A stretch of 64,000 nucleotides of DNA from Psychrobacillus sp. NEAU-3TGS (GCF_029955155.1 NZ_JAPNOZ010000012.1:124001-188000); one strand, 5' to 3'; positions 45,034 through 54,243 are shown, numbered from the stretch's first letter. Numbers and translations are program-made. The notes: a model not told the origin generated them from the letters alone.

Positions 45034-46403
45034 CCAAACTTTGGGGAGGAAGATTCCAAAAATCTGCCGAACAATGGGTAGATGAATTTGGAGCTTCTAT
45101 CGGATTTGACCAAACTCTAGTAATAGAAGATTTAGATGGTAGTATTGCGCACGTTAAAATGCTTGGGGCATGTAATATTTTGCCCCAGGAGGACGTGCAG
45201 CAAATTCTAAGTGGTTTGGAGCAATTAAAAAAACTAGCAGCAGATAATGCATTGGAATTTCTTGTTGCAAATGAAGATATTCATTTAAACTTAGAAAAAA
45301 TGCTTATTGATTTGATTGGCCCAGTAGGTGGAAAACTGCACACTGGACGTAGTCGAAACGATCAAGTAGCAACGGATATGCATTTATATTTAAAAAATAG
45401 AGTCGGAGAAATTATCGAGTTAATCGAGATTTTCCAACAAACACTAGTCGCACAAGCAGAGACACATATAGAAACTCTTGCACCGGGATATACGCATTTA
45501 CAGCGTGCGCAGCCAATCTCTTTTGCGCATCACTTAATGGCATATTTCTGGATGCTGGACCGAGACAAGGATCGTTTTAAAGATTCGATTAAACGTATCG
45601 ATATTTCACCGCTCGGAGCAGGTGCGCTTGCAGGAACTACTTTTCCAATTGATCGTAAACTTTCAGCGGAGTATTTAGGCTTCGCAAATGTATATGCAAA
45701 CAGTATGGATGCAGTAAGTGATCGCGATTTCATTGTAGAATTTTTAAGTAACTCTTCCATGTTAATGGCGCACTTATCAAGATTCGCAGAAGAAATTATT
45801 TTGTGGTCAAGCTCCGAATTTAACTTTATCGAACTAGATGATTCTTTCTCTACTGGTTCCAGTATTATGCCTCAGAAGAAGAACCCTGACATGGCTGAAT
45901 TGATCCGTGGGAAAACAGGCCGTGTGTATGGAAACCTGATGGGCTTACTAACAGTAATCAAAGGATTGCCATTAGCTTACAATAAAGATATGCAGGAAGA
46001 CAAAGAAGGCATGTTCGATACAGTACATACAATCGTCGGATCATTGAAGATATTTGAAGGTATGGTACGCACGATGACTGTTCACCAAGAACGTCTGCAC
46101 GATACTGTACACAAAGATTTCTCCAATGCAACAGAACTTGCGGACTATCTTGCTGCTAAAGGACTTCCATTCCGTGAAGCACATGAAGTAACTGGTAAAT
46201 TAGTATTCCTTTGCATCCAAAGAGGCTATTTCTTATTAGATCTTCCACTAGAAGATTTACAAGAAGCAAGCAGCTTAATCGAGTCGGATATTTATGACGT
46301 ATTATCACCACTTGCTGCTGTTAGAAGAAGAAATTCTTTAGGCGGAACAGGCTTTGACCAAGTTGCTATTCAAATAGAAGAAGCAAAAAAGCGATTAGTA
46401 TAA
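45030..46403 (+). CDS. argH: Argininosuccinate lyase
   Basis: A 457-residue fumarase/aspartase-superfamily lyase releasing arginine and fumarate. The start is [12 protein letters not shown], with [17 protein letters not shown] near residue 105 and the catalytic signature [20 protein letters not shown] near 275. The start ATG 45030 overlaps the argG stop by 4 bp. A terminator follows. The rest of the arginine pathway is outside the window. Confidence 0.95.
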   Translation: MTKLWGGRFQKSAEQWVDEFGASIGFDQTLVIEDLDGSIAHVKMLGACNILPQEDVQQILSGLEQLKKLAADNALEFLVANEDIHLNLEKMLIDLIGPVGGKLHTGRSRNDQVATDMHLYLKNRVGEIIELIEIFQQTLVAQAETHIETLAPGYTHLQRAQPISFAHHLMAYFWMLDRDKDRFKDSIKRIDISPLGAGALAGTTFPIDRKLSAEYLGFANVYANSMDAVSDRDFIVEFLSNSSMLMAHLSRFAEEIILWSSSEFNFIELDDSFSTGSSIMPQKKNPDMAELIRGKTGRVYGNLMGLLTVIKGLPLAYNKDMQEDKEGMFDTVHTIVGSLKIFEGMVRTMTVHQERLHDTVHKDFSNATELADYLAAKGLPFREAHEVTGKLVFLCIQRGYFLLDLPLEDLQEASSLIESDIYDVLSPLAAVRRRNSLGGTGFDQVAIQIEEAKKRLV

Positions 46404-46405
46404 GG

Positions 46406-46447
46406 AAACTGTAGACACTCTTTTGAGGAGCTGTCTACAGTTTTTTG
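46406..46447 (+). terminator. Terminator after argH
   Basis: AAACTGTAGACA/TGTCTACAGTTT perfect 12-bp stem ending in T6. Confidence 0.92.
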
Positions 46448-46487
46448 TCATTGGGATAATAAATTTAGTATCGCTCGCTACAAGTCG

Positions 46488-46520
46488 TAGTTGGAAAAAT
46501 TTCGAGTTTAGTTGGAAAAG
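46488..46520 (+). repeat. Diverged copy of the TTAGTTG repeat
   Basis: TAGTTGGAAAAATTTCGAG then TTTAGTTGGAAAAG repeats the pattern of the array at 3487-3811 (TAGTTGTAATTTCGA...TTTAGTTGTAAAA) with the T after TTG replaced by G. Two cores only, again intergenic. Confidence 0.6.
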
Positions 46521-46560
46521 TATCAAACTGCGATTAGCTATAACTGAAATACAAGAATCT

Positions 46561-47334
46561 TCATCTGTTCATTTCCAAATGAGCAGCATAAACTTTACTA
46601 AGCTCACTAATCTTATCTGCGACTGCCCCTGCATTACTTTCAGCATTTAATGTCGCTGCATTCTGCAATTCTTCATGTTTACCGACGCAAACAGATTCTT
46701 TTGCAAATTGGAACATAGGAATATCATTTGCATCATTTCCAAAAGCGATGAATTCTTGCTTTTTCACATTTAGTTTTTGTAAGCCCGACCATTTATCAAC
46801 ACCAAGAGGACTAATATCTAAAATATTTTGTTGTCCATGCATGTATGTTCTGACTTGAAGCGATTTCAATCGAGATAATATTTCACTTGTATGTTCGTTT
46901 GGAAATATGACAACTTTAATCATTTCATTAATCTTATGTATCGAAATGTTTTTTGCTAACTGATCAGGGTCCAGATTTCGATAAATGGGATGTTCTGTAC
47001 TTCCGGTATATGCATAATCCCATGCACTATCGATTAAATAGGATAATTGAAATTCCTCTATAATTTTTTCTATCTGTTTTTTTGTTTTATTATCAAATGC
47101 AGTTCGATGTGTGACTTTTCCACCGTTTGCAACAAATGCCCCATTTCCGCCAATCATTGGATACGTATGCATTTCTTTTGGAAGCACAGGAAGTAGGTCC
47201 CGAATTGGTCTTGCAGAGGCAAAGATAACTTCATGTCCTACATGGTGACAATATTGTAATGCCTCCATTATTTCTTTACATAAAGGTTGCCCCTTAAAAC
47301 AAATTGTGCCATCTAGATCAAAAACAAATTTCAT
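46561..47334 (-). CDS. HAD-superfamily hydrolase (Cof-type phosphatase)
   Basis: A 257-residue HAD-IIB phosphatase: catalytic FVFDLDGTICF at the N-terminus, ASARPIRDL (motif II region, residue about 42), and the acidic GNDANDIPMFQFA near 208. The C2 cap lies between. It dephosphorylates small sugar or nucleotide phosphates. The start at 47334 follows GGACGGAG; a 23-residue upstream extension has no site. It diverges from the Crp-type regulator by 82 bp. Confidence 0.87.
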   Translation of the reverse strand: MKFVFDLDGTICFKGQPLCKEIMEALQYCHHVGHEVIFASARPIRDLLPVLPKEMHTYPMIGGNGAFVANGGKVTHRTAFDNKTKKQIEKIIEEFQLSYLIDSAWDYAYTGSTEHPIYRNLDPDQLAKNISIHKINEMIKVVIFPNEHTSEILSRLKSLQVRTYMHGQQNILDISPLGVDKWSGLQKLNVKKQEFIAFGNDANDIPMFQFAKESVCVGKHEELQNAATLNAESNAGAVADKISELSKVYAAHLEMNR

Positions 47335-47416
47335 CGCTCTCCGTCCTTTCACACTCTTAATAGTAGAAAATTTTCGATATAATGAAAAGGACAGATGTCC
47401 CAAAAGGAGTTTTCAG

Positions 47417-48103
47417 ATGCAAATAATCCAAGATAAAGTACTTTGCACTTATTATTTGAACCATAAAGCATTAAAAAAAGTTTTTACTAGCGAAGAACAT
47501 CCCTTTCAAATTAGACGATATAGACGCAACGAAGTAGTTCTAGTAGAAGGGGAAGATATCGATGGTTTATATATACAAGTTTCCGGACGAACAAAAATTA
47601 CTACAAGCGTCATTACGGGAAAAGCACTGTTGCTCAGGTTTTGCTCAGCAATTTCCTTTATGGGAGAGATTGAATTAGTCCAAAAGGTGCCAATCCAATC
47701 TCAAGTGACAGCAGTGGAAGAGACGGATTTTATTTTTATCACTAAAACATATATACATAACGAATTAATGAAAGATATAACTTTTTTACAGCAACTATTA
47801 GCCCATACAACATACAAACTACAGACTTGCACCACGGCATCTCGCATAAATTTACTAGCTTCCGTAGAAACAAGATTTGCAAGCTATCTGTGTACGGTTC
47901 GGAATGGTGTAAGCTTTGGAAAAGAGATTCAAACGACAAATAGTACTGAAATAGCTTCTTTAATAGGAACAACGACGAGACATTTAAATCGAGTTATTGA
48001 AAAACTAGCTTTTAAAAAGGTGATTGAGAAGAAAAAGAAAGAAATAATTGTTATAGAGTGGGAAAAGATAGAGGAGCTTTCAGATGGATTAAGGTATGAA
48101 TGA
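47417..48103 (+). CDS. Crp/Fnr-family transcriptional regulator (YeiL-like)
   Basis: A 228-residue regulator: an N-terminal cyclic-nucleotide-binding-type beta-roll (VVLVEGEDIDGLYIQVSGR, then SFMGEIELVQ) and a C-terminal winged helix-turn-helix (TEIASLIGTTTRHLNRVIEKL near residue 180). The Arg/Ser contacts for cAMP are missing, so another effector is likely. The start ATG 47417 follows AAAGGAG. Overall shape matches YeiL-type regulators. Confidence 0.8.
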   Translation: MQIIQDKVLCTYYLNHKALKKVFTSEEHPFQIRRYRRNEVVLVEGEDIDGLYIQVSGRTKITTSVITGKALLLRFCSAISFMGEIELVQKVPIQSQVTAVEETDFIFITKTYIHNELMKDITFLQQLLAHTTYKLQTCTTASRINLLASVETRFASYLCTVRNGVSFGKEIQTTNSTEIASLIGTTTRHLNRVIEKLAFKKVIEKKKKEIIVIEWEKIEELSDGLRYE

Positions 48104-48191
48104 CTTGTAGCTACTTCTCCTTTAAAAGTTTTTTATTATTTGAAACAGATTGGAAGGGAAGAGCTAGATAGGCAAGAAAAAAATCGTTTGC

Positions 48192-48402
48192 TTGGATAAG
48201 CTAATATACCAGCAAACTCCTTTAGATAGCATCATAGAAAGTGAAAATAGTAATGAAATTGCGAGAGCTATCAAAATATTGCCTAGGAAATATCAGAAAA
48301 TTTCATTAAATAGATGGTATCGAATTTGATGACTATCCTGGGTTAAATGACTATATAGAACTGAATGTTCCTTTTAAAGAAACAAACATAGGTAGGTCAT
48401 AA
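48192..48402 (+). pseudogene. Decayed gene fragment in 530-bp gap
   Basis: A frame reading LDKLIYQQTPLDSIIESENS...LPRKYQKISLNRWYRI stops at 48327; one base on, a second frame continues GIEFDDYPGLNDYIELNVPF and stops at 48400. Together they look like a protein broken by a frameshift, with no start signal. I do not recognise the family. The rest of 48104-48582 shows nothing. Confidence 0.3.
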
Positions 48403-48582
48403 AATATAATAAACAATTGTAAAAAATTTTCCTATTTATTTGTAAATCGTTGTGGTTTGAATTATTTTCCAAGAAAGCAAACAGGTAACATTGTGAAATA
48501 GATGAAATTTTGTTACTATTAAAATAGTTAGAGTGATTGTGGAAATAATCTTTCCTGTAGTAAATAAAGTTAATTGCTATTT

Positions 48583-48611
48583 AAATCATGGGTGTTGCCC
48601 GTGATTTTTTG
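48583..48611 (+). terminator. Terminator in the leader of the RimJ-type gene
   Basis: AAATCATGGG/CCCGTGATTT with a TGTTG loop and T6, ending about 22 bp before the coding start and only 8 bp before the ribosome binding site. It may end transcription from upstream or act as an attenuator. Confidence 0.75.
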
Positions 48612-48632
48612 TTTTTTAGAGGAGGAAGTTAT

Positions 48633-49166
48633 ATGGTGAATAAAAGAGCGATATTTATTAGATTGTTGCAAGTTTCGGATGCAGAGGATTTATTAAAGTT
48701 AGAAATAGAAAATAGAGATTTTTTCCAATTATATACTCCTTTAAAAGATGAGGAATTTTATACGGTGGAGAGACAAATAGAGCGGATTGAAAAGAGTATT
48801 TCACGTGCTGAGCGAGATACTTTCTATTCATTTGGTATTTTCCTTACTGAAAATGAACAGTTAATTGGAAATGTGACTTTATCTGAAGTTGTGCGAGGGG
48901 ATCTACAAAGTTGTTGGATAGGCTATTATTTAGATAAACAACTAAATGGAAAAGGATATATGTCCGAAGCTGTAAGACAGGCAGTAGAGTTCGGATTTAA
49001 GGAGTTAAAGCTGCATCGTATTGAAGCTGGAGTGATGCCTCATAATTTAGGATCTATTAAAGTGTTAGAAAATGCCGGGTTCCATAAGGAAGGTGTCGCT
49101 AAAGAAAATGTTCGAATAAATGGGAAGTGGGAAGACCATCAAACACTGGCTATTATTAACAAATAA
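48633..49166 (+). CDS. RimJ/RimL-type GNAT acetyltransferase
   Basis: A 177-residue acetyltransferase of the ribosomal-protein/AA-tRNA-type branch: IFIRLLQVSDAEDLLKLE at the start, acetyl-CoA region YLDKQLNGKGYMSEAVRQAV near residue 107, and LHRIEAGVMPHNLGSIKVLE near 133, the hallmark of RimJ-like enzymes. The start ATG 48633 follows GAGGAGG; an upstream extension to 48588 crosses the terminator stem. Confidence 0.87.
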   Translation: MVNKRAIFIRLLQVSDAEDLLKLEIENRDFFQLYTPLKDEEFYTVERQIERIEKSISRAERDTFYSFGIFLTENEQLIGNVTLSEVVRGDLQSCWIGYYLDKQLNGKGYMSEAVRQAVEFGFKELKLHRIEAGVMPHNLGSIKVLENAGFHKEGVAKENVRINGKWEDHQTLAIINK

Positions 49167-49271
49167 ACACATAAGTATTATACTGAATATTCCCATTAAC
49201 CTCTATTAAATATTATTTGCTTCCTGTATTCTTATATTAAATCAAGCTTTGAAACAAAAGGGGATACGGTT

Positions 49272-49589
49272 ATGAATACAGTTTTTATAGCAGGGCATGC
49301 AAGATTACCAGCAGGAATGGCGGCACAAAATTTATATGAAACATTGACAATTACAGTGGAAATAGATAAAAAATATGGAGTGATTGTTGCGGCGAGCTGT
49401 ACGTTAGCAACAGAACATGGACGAGCGTTTGTACAGCAACTGTTGAGAGGACATAGTTTGCAAGATGGCATTGATCAACCGCTTACTAGTATAAAAAATC
49501 ATTATTTAGGTAAAGCGGGAAATGCGGTAATGTCCGCACTGAAAGATTTATATAAGCATTATGAGTTATATATAGCTGAGAAAAAATAA
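49272..49589 (+). CDS. DUF3870 domain protein
   Basis: A 105-residue protein: TVFIAGHARLPAGMAAQNLYE at the start, then ITVEIDKKYGVIVAASCTLATEHGRAF and LLRGHSLQDGID, the DUF3870 pattern. The conserved Cys (ASCTLAT) and Gly-rich start are visible. Members often lie next to CoA-utilising catabolic genes, and a CoA-transferase follows here after a 270-bp leader. Biochemical role unknown. Confidence 0.75.
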   Translation: MNTVFIAGHARLPAGMAAQNLYETLTITVEIDKKYGVIVAASCTLATEHGRAFVQQLLRGHSLQDGIDQPLTSIKNHYLGKAGNAVMSALKDLYKHYELYIAEKK

Positions 49590-49776
49590 AACTTAAATTT
49601 TTAGAAAGTTTGGACAAAATGGTTTACAAACTCGTATTTATGTACTAGAATAAGAAGCAATAAGTCATGCCGAAACGATTTAACGTTCACAACCATGACT
49701 ATCTTTGAAAAATATAAAAGCCAATACTGCCTAATCTGTTAAAAATTCTAGCCAGGATTTTTTACCGCAGATAATA

Positions 49777-49831
49777 AGCCAGTTCAATTTGATTTACAGC
49801 GGGTCTGTAATCTTTTTGAATTGGCTTTTTG
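49777..49831 (+). terminator. Terminator upstream of the CoA-transferase gene
   Basis: AGCCAGTTCAA/TTGAATTGGCT outer arms with inner GATTTACAG/CTGTAATC pairing, then T5, 31 bp before the next start codon. The 180 bp before it hold no gene, so it may terminate DUF3870 transcription or regulate the operon as a leader. Confidence 0.75.
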
Positions 49832-49861
49832 AATTGACTTAGGAAAGGTGTGATTGTTTAA

Positions 49862-51022
49862 ATGACCGGAGCACTAGCTAATATTAAAATCTTGGATTTA
49901 TCACGTGTTCTCGCTGGTCCATATTGCACGATGATCATGGGTGACTTAGGTGCGGAGGTTATCAAGGTAGAAGCACCTGGTGGGAGTGACGAAACACGTA
50001 GATGGGGTCCTCCCTTTAAAGAAGAAGTAAGTGCTTACTATTTAAGTGCGAATCGAAACAAGAAGGCCATTACTCTAGATTTAAAGTCAGAAGCTGGTGT
50101 CGAAGTGATTAAAAAGTTAGTGCAAGAAAGTGATGTAATTATCAACAACTTCAAAGCTGGCACGATGGAGAGCTTTGGTATTGGTTATGACTTGTTGTCG
50201 GAGCTTAATCCAAGAATCGTATATTGCTCCATTACAGGATTTGGAGAAACGGGACCAGATCGACATTTGCCAGGATATGACTTTATCATTCAAGCCATGA
50301 GCGGATTGATGAGCATAACTGGTACGAAAGAATCAGGACCTCAAAAGACAGGTGTCGCCATCGTAGACGTTTTGACTGGTTTATATGCATGTGTGGGAAT
50401 TCAAGCCGCTTTGTTAGAGCGAGTACAATCCGGCAAAGGACAAAAGCTGGATATTTCCCTTTATGATTCTGCAGTAAGTGCACTAGTAAATATCGGTAGC
50501 AACTATTTAATGGCCGAACAAGTTCCGAAAGCGCTCGGTAATACCCATGCAAATATCGTTCCTTATCAGTCATTTCAAACAGCAGATGGAGAAATGGTCA
50601 TTGCCGTCGGAAACGATCATCAATTTAAAGCATTTTGTGATGTGCTTGGAAAACCTGAATACGCACAAAATATTCTTTTTCAAACGAATCCTAACCGCGT
50701 GAAAAATAGAGATGAACTAGTTCCATTATTACAAGCTGTTTTATTAACAAAAGAGACCGCCTATTGGCAAGAGCAGTGTAGAAAAAACAACATTCCAAGT
50801 GGACCAATTCAAAATTTAAAAGAAGTTGTCCAGGATAAACAGCTGCAAGCGCGTAATATGTTTATCACGCAAGATCATCCAACAGCGGGTCGTATTAAAC
50901 TGATAGGAAGTCCACTTAAGCTATCTCGAACGCCGGTTCAGATGAAGCACCATCCACCTAACCCGGGTGAGCATAATGAGGAAATTATGAATCGATTAGG
51001 AATGACACAAACAACTAATTAA
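49862..51022 (+). CDS. CaiB/BaiF family CoA-transferase
   Basis: A 386-residue class III CoA-transferase: KILDLSRVLAGPYCTMIMGD at the start, GAEVIKVEAPGGSDETR, and the CoA/aspartate region near residues 130-175 (DRHLPGYDFIIQAMSGLMSI, with Asp175 expected in VDVLTGLYA). It moves CoA between carboxylic acids. The acyl-CoA dehydrogenase gene begins 16 bp later, and the pair resembles succinyl-CoA:glutarate CoA-transferase plus glutaryl-CoA dehydrogenase. Confidence 0.87.
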   Translation: MTGALANIKILDLSRVLAGPYCTMIMGDLGAEVIKVEAPGGSDETRRWGPPFKEEVSAYYLSANRNKKAITLDLKSEAGVEVIKKLVQESDVIINNFKAGTMESFGIGYDLLSELNPRIVYCSITGFGETGPDRHLPGYDFIIQAMSGLMSITGTKESGPQKTGVAIVDVLTGLYACVGIQAALLERVQSGKGQKLDISLYDSAVSALVNIGSNYLMAEQVPKALGNTHANIVPYQSFQTADGEMVIAVGNDHQFKAFCDVLGKPEYAQNILFQTNPNRVKNRDELVPLLQAVLLTKETAYWQEQCRKNNIPSGPIQNLKEVVQDKQLQARNMFITQDHPTAGRIKLIGSPLKLSRTPVQMKHHPPNPGEHNEEIMNRLGMTQTTN

Positions 51023-51038
51023 AAGGAGAGATTATAGT

Positions 51039-52244
51039 ATGAACTTTTCATTTTCAGCCGAACAAAACATGTTACGTAAAACGGTAAGAGGGTTTGTCGA
51101 CAAAGAAATTATGCCTTATATTGGCGAATGGGATCGGGCAGGAAAATCTGATCCAGCTATTTATAAGAAACTCGCAGGCCTTGGATTCATGGGTGTTTGC
51201 ATTCCAGAACAATACGGTGGAAGCGGAATGGACTACAATTCACTCGCAATCGTATGTGAAGAGCTAGAGCGCGGCGATACAGCTTTCCGTACAGCGGTTT
51301 CTGTGCACATTGGATTGAACAGCTTGACGCTTTTGCAGTGGGGAACGAAAGAACAAAAACAGAAGTATTTAGTACCTCAAGCAAAAGGAGAGAAAATCGG
51401 TGCGTTTGGTTTAACAGAGCCGGCAGCTGGGTCTGATGTGGCAGCGCTTGAAACAACTGCTGTCAAAGATGGAGATTACTACATTTTAAATGGACAAAAA
51501 GCATGGATTTCTCTATGTGATGTGGCAGACCACTTCTTAGTTTTTGCCTATACAGGAAACAAATCGAAAAAACATAAAGCCATTTCTGCCTTTATAGTAG
51601 AGCGTACATGGGAAGGTTTTTCTTCCATCGCAACGAAAGGAAAACTAGGAATTCGTGCAGGCAACACAGGTGAGCTATTTTTCGAAAATGTGAAAGTACC
51701 GAAAGAGAACTTACTTGGGGAAGAAGGCGAAGGGTTCAAAATTGCGATGGCAGCGCTTGATAACGGGCGTTTCACTGTAGCGGCAGGAGCAGTTGGACAA
51801 ATTATGGCTTGTATGGAAGCTAGCGTAAACTACTGCCATACACGCGAAACATTTGGAAAAGAAATTGGTAGACACCAATTAGTTCAACAAATGATCGCTA
51901 AAATGGAAGCCGGATATCAAATGAGCAGTTTGCTAGTATATCGCGCAGGAGAACTGAAAAACGCAGGAAAACGAAATACGCGAGAAACGTCCCTTGCAAA
52001 GTGGCAAGCATGTGATTTTGCCAACCAAGCAGCAGATGATGCAGTGCAAATTCACGGGGCAAATGGCTATTCGGACGAATATCCAGTGGAACGTTACTTA
52101 CGTAATTCGAAAGCGCCTGTTATCTATGAAGGAACGCGTGAAATCCATACAATAATGCAAGCTGAATATGTATTAGGATACCGAGAAGATAAACAATTAA
52201 ACAAAATGCTACCTGCTTGGGAGCAAGAATTGGTTAATTCTTAA
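51039..52244 (+). CDS. Acyl-CoA dehydrogenase (glutaryl-CoA dehydrogenase-like)
   Basis: A 401-residue FAD enzyme. The family signatures are IGAFGLTEPAAGSDVAALET (near residue 123) and a C-terminal QIHGANGYSDEYPVERYLRN (near 338). The likely catalytic Glu is in VIYEGTREIH near 365, the position used by glutaryl-CoA and short-chain dehydrogenases. Paired with a CaiB-type transferase it suggests glutarate or a related dicarboxylate as substrate (inference). Confidence 0.85.
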   Translation: MNFSFSAEQNMLRKTVRGFVDKEIMPYIGEWDRAGKSDPAIYKKLAGLGFMGVCIPEQYGGSGMDYNSLAIVCEELERGDTAFRTAVSVHIGLNSLTLLQWGTKEQKQKYLVPQAKGEKIGAFGLTEPAAGSDVAALETTAVKDGDYYILNGQKAWISLCDVADHFLVFAYTGNKSKKHKAISAFIVERTWEGFSSIATKGKLGIRAGNTGELFFENVKVPKENLLGEEGEGFKIAMAALDNGRFTVAAGAVGQIMACMEASVNYCHTRETFGKEIGRHQLVQQMIAKMEAGYQMSSLLVYRAGELKNAGKRNTRETSLAKWQACDFANQAADDAVQIHGANGYSDEYPVERYLRNSKAPVIYEGTREIHTIMQAEYVLGYREDKQLNKMLPAWEQELVNS

Positions 52245-52292
52245 ATGAGTTGCATTCACATTTTACAGTGTTAACTTAACGTAACAATTAGA

Positions 52293-52333
52293 AAGTAATC
52301 GGCCATATAGTAAATGGCTGGTTACTTTTTTGC
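52293..52333 (+). terminator. Terminator after the acyl-CoA dehydrogenase
   Basis: AAGTAATCGGCCAT pairs with ATGGCTGGTTACTT (one mismatch and one wobble), followed by T6. Confidence 0.88.
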
Positions 52334-52373
52334 TATAATATTCGTAAGATTATAATATTACGGAGTTGAGATC

Positions 52374-53459
52374 ATGATTGAAGTAAGAAAACTGCAATTA
52401 GATAAAACAAAACGTGCGATAGTTATTTCAGATATACATGCAAATTTAAAGCTATTTAAACGTCTGTTAGATAAAGTAGATTATACAGAGAATGATTATT
52501 TATTCATTAATGGTGACCTTTGTGAAAAAGGACCAAATAGTTTAGAAGTAATGCAATTTGTAAGAGTATTATCTGAACGATCTGCTAATGTCTATGTGAC
52601 AAAAGGAAACTGTGATGTAGTTCATCGCTATGTCTTTCATGGAAGTCAGGGGATCATTGCTTATATGAATAGACAAAAGCATTCTATTCTAAATGAAATG
52701 CTAGCAAAGCATCGTAAAACCTTAGATGATTTTGTAAATTTAGGTGAGCTGAGCTGTTATTATCGCCAAAATTTTCAAGAAGAAATAGACTGGTTAGAAT
52801 CATTGCCAATTGCATATGAAACAGATGAATTTATTGTCATTCATGCAGGTCTTGATAACAAGGAAAATTGGAGAGAAACTTCAGAAGAGACAGCTTTGTA
52901 TACGCAAGAATTTTATAACAAAGTCCATCAAGTGAAAAAAACAGTTATTGTTGGTCATTGGCCCGTTGTTAATTACCGTGCAAATCAAGTTAGTTCCCAT
53001 AACCCGATCATTGACCTCGATAAAAACATCATAGCATTAGATGGGGGAAATCAGATTAAGAAAGACGGACAATTAAATGCGCTAATTATCCAAAATGGCA
53101 TGTATACACATACATATGTTGATGAATTAACAAACGAAATCATAGTGCAAAAAAAATATAACGATTCTATGAATAGAGTAGGAACGGTGACATATCCCAA
53201 TTACGACTTACAAATAATACGACAAGAGAAGTACTTCACTTTATGTGAAAATACGAATCTCGGGATAGAACAATGGATTAAAAATGAATATATAAAATTA
53301 GAGAATGAAGCGACACTTTCTAAGGCAGATGTGAGCACAACTTTTCTGTCTGTTAAACAAGGAGAGAAAGTATGGATCGTTGATAATGAATGTGACGGTT
53401 ATATGCTTGTGAAAAAAGAAAATGGAGAGGTTGGTTGGTTGCCGAGAGATTGCTTTTGA
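52374..53459 (+). CDS. Metallophosphoesterase with C-terminal SH3-like domain
   Basis: A 361-residue two-domain protein. Residues 1-235 form a PPP/calcineurin-like phosphoesterase: metal motifs ISDIHANLKLF (D-x-H), FINGDLCEKGPNS (GD) and VTKGNCDVV (GNCD in place of GNHE), then VIHAGLDN and VIVGHWPVV. The C-terminal part (about 290-361) ends QGEKVWIVDNECDGYMLVKK then GEVGWLPRDCF, an SH3-type fold more often seen in wall proteins, though no signal peptide is present. Bis-nucleotide or phosphoprotein substrates are possible. Confidence 0.83.
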   Translation: MIEVRKLQLDKTKRAIVISDIHANLKLFKRLLDKVDYTENDYLFINGDLCEKGPNSLEVMQFVRVLSERSANVYVTKGNCDVVHRYVFHGSQGIIAYMNRQKHSILNEMLAKHRKTLDDFVNLGELSCYYRQNFQEEIDWLESLPIAYETDEFIVIHAGLDNKENWRETSEETALYTQEFYNKVHQVKKTVIVGHWPVVNYRANQVSSHNPIIDLDKNIIALDGGNQIKKDGQLNALIIQNGMYTHTYVDELTNEIIVQKKYNDSMNRVGTVTYPNYDLQIIRQEKYFTLCENTNLGIEQWIKNEYIKLENEATLSKADVSTTFLSVKQGEKVWIVDNECDGYMLVKKENGEVGWLPRDCF

Positions 53460-53480
53460 TGAACCAAAGGAGGAAGTGAT

Positions 53481-53939
53481 ATTTTAACAGAATTAGCAGA
53501 AGGTATACATAAACTTGTGATCAAATTTCCTACTGGAATGGGAGCAGTGAACTGCTATTTAATAGAAGGAAAAAATGGCTATACCGTGATTGATACAGGA
53601 ACTGATTCAAAAGAGGCGAAGGATGGATGGAAAGAAGTTTTATCATCTGGAATCATCATAGAGAAAGTCGTTTTGACACATACGCACCAAGATCATATTG
53701 GACTTGCAAAATGGTTTCAAAAGGAAGTAGTGGTACCTGTTATCGTTTCCTGTTTAGGTTATGAAGAAATGAAGAAAAATCGATTTTCCCATAGTAGAGA
53801 CAGGTTAAACAACTTAATTATTAAACACGGGGGAGTTGCTCTTCCTCATAAAAAAGAAGAGGATAATTCTATTTATGATTTCGAACCGCATAAGGGGAGC
53901 AATGCTACTTGGTGTACTTGTTGGTGGAGTTTTGAGTGA
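53481..53939 (+). pseudogene. Truncated MBL-fold hydrolase
   Basis: The N-terminal half of a metallo-beta-lactamase-fold protein: MGAVNCYLIEGKNGYTVIDT and the zinc motif THTHQDHIGLAKW, then the frame loses the fold after YDFEPH (about 53888) and ends in Trp/Cys-rich out-of-frame translation. The remaining zinc ligands are missing. AGGAGG at 53468 sits 7 bp before an ATT codon (53481) in frame; the first conventional start (GTG 53517) has no site. It reads straight into MFS sequence, so a deletion joined two genes. Confidence 0.75.
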
Positions 53940-54054
53940 ACAATGGGGAATATGTCCACTTTATTATTTAATCGGAACTATTATTTGTTCGGTTTCGTTA
54001 TTGGGGATATTTCTTCCTTACTTTAAATTTATGGATGGTTATTCCAGTAAATAA
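53888..54054 (+). pseudogene. C-terminal remnant of an MFS transporter
   Basis: In a different frame from the MBL fragment, the sequence reads IRGAMLLGVLVGGVLSEQWG then PLYYLIGTIICSVSLLGIF and a polar tail to the stop at 54052. This is the last helix pair of a drug/macrolide-efflux type MFS protein. The rest of the gene is absent; the junction with the MBL fragment is at about 53885-53895. Confidence 0.65.
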
Positions 54055-54201
54055 TATTAAATAAAATATTATATGGCACACTGTTTTTAGCGGAACCATA
54101 TTGTAGGACTGAATAGTTTTGTGGACACTCACTCGTAATTAAATCCTTTTCATAATTACTCACTTTTTAGACAAGCTAAGTAAAAGGAGTAAGATGATTA
54201 A

Positions 54202-54243
54202 ATGGATAATAATTATGAATTAGGTTGTACGCAATATGAATAA
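54202..54243 (+). CDS. Possible 13-residue leader peptide overlapping splB
   Basis: AAAGGAG at 54183 precedes ATG 54202, which opens MDNNYELGCTQYE and stops inside the first codons of splB (8-bp overlap). splB itself has only a weak site, so it may be translated by coupling. In B. subtilis splA lies here; no splA is visible. Confidence 0.3.
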   Translation: MDNNYELGCTQYE

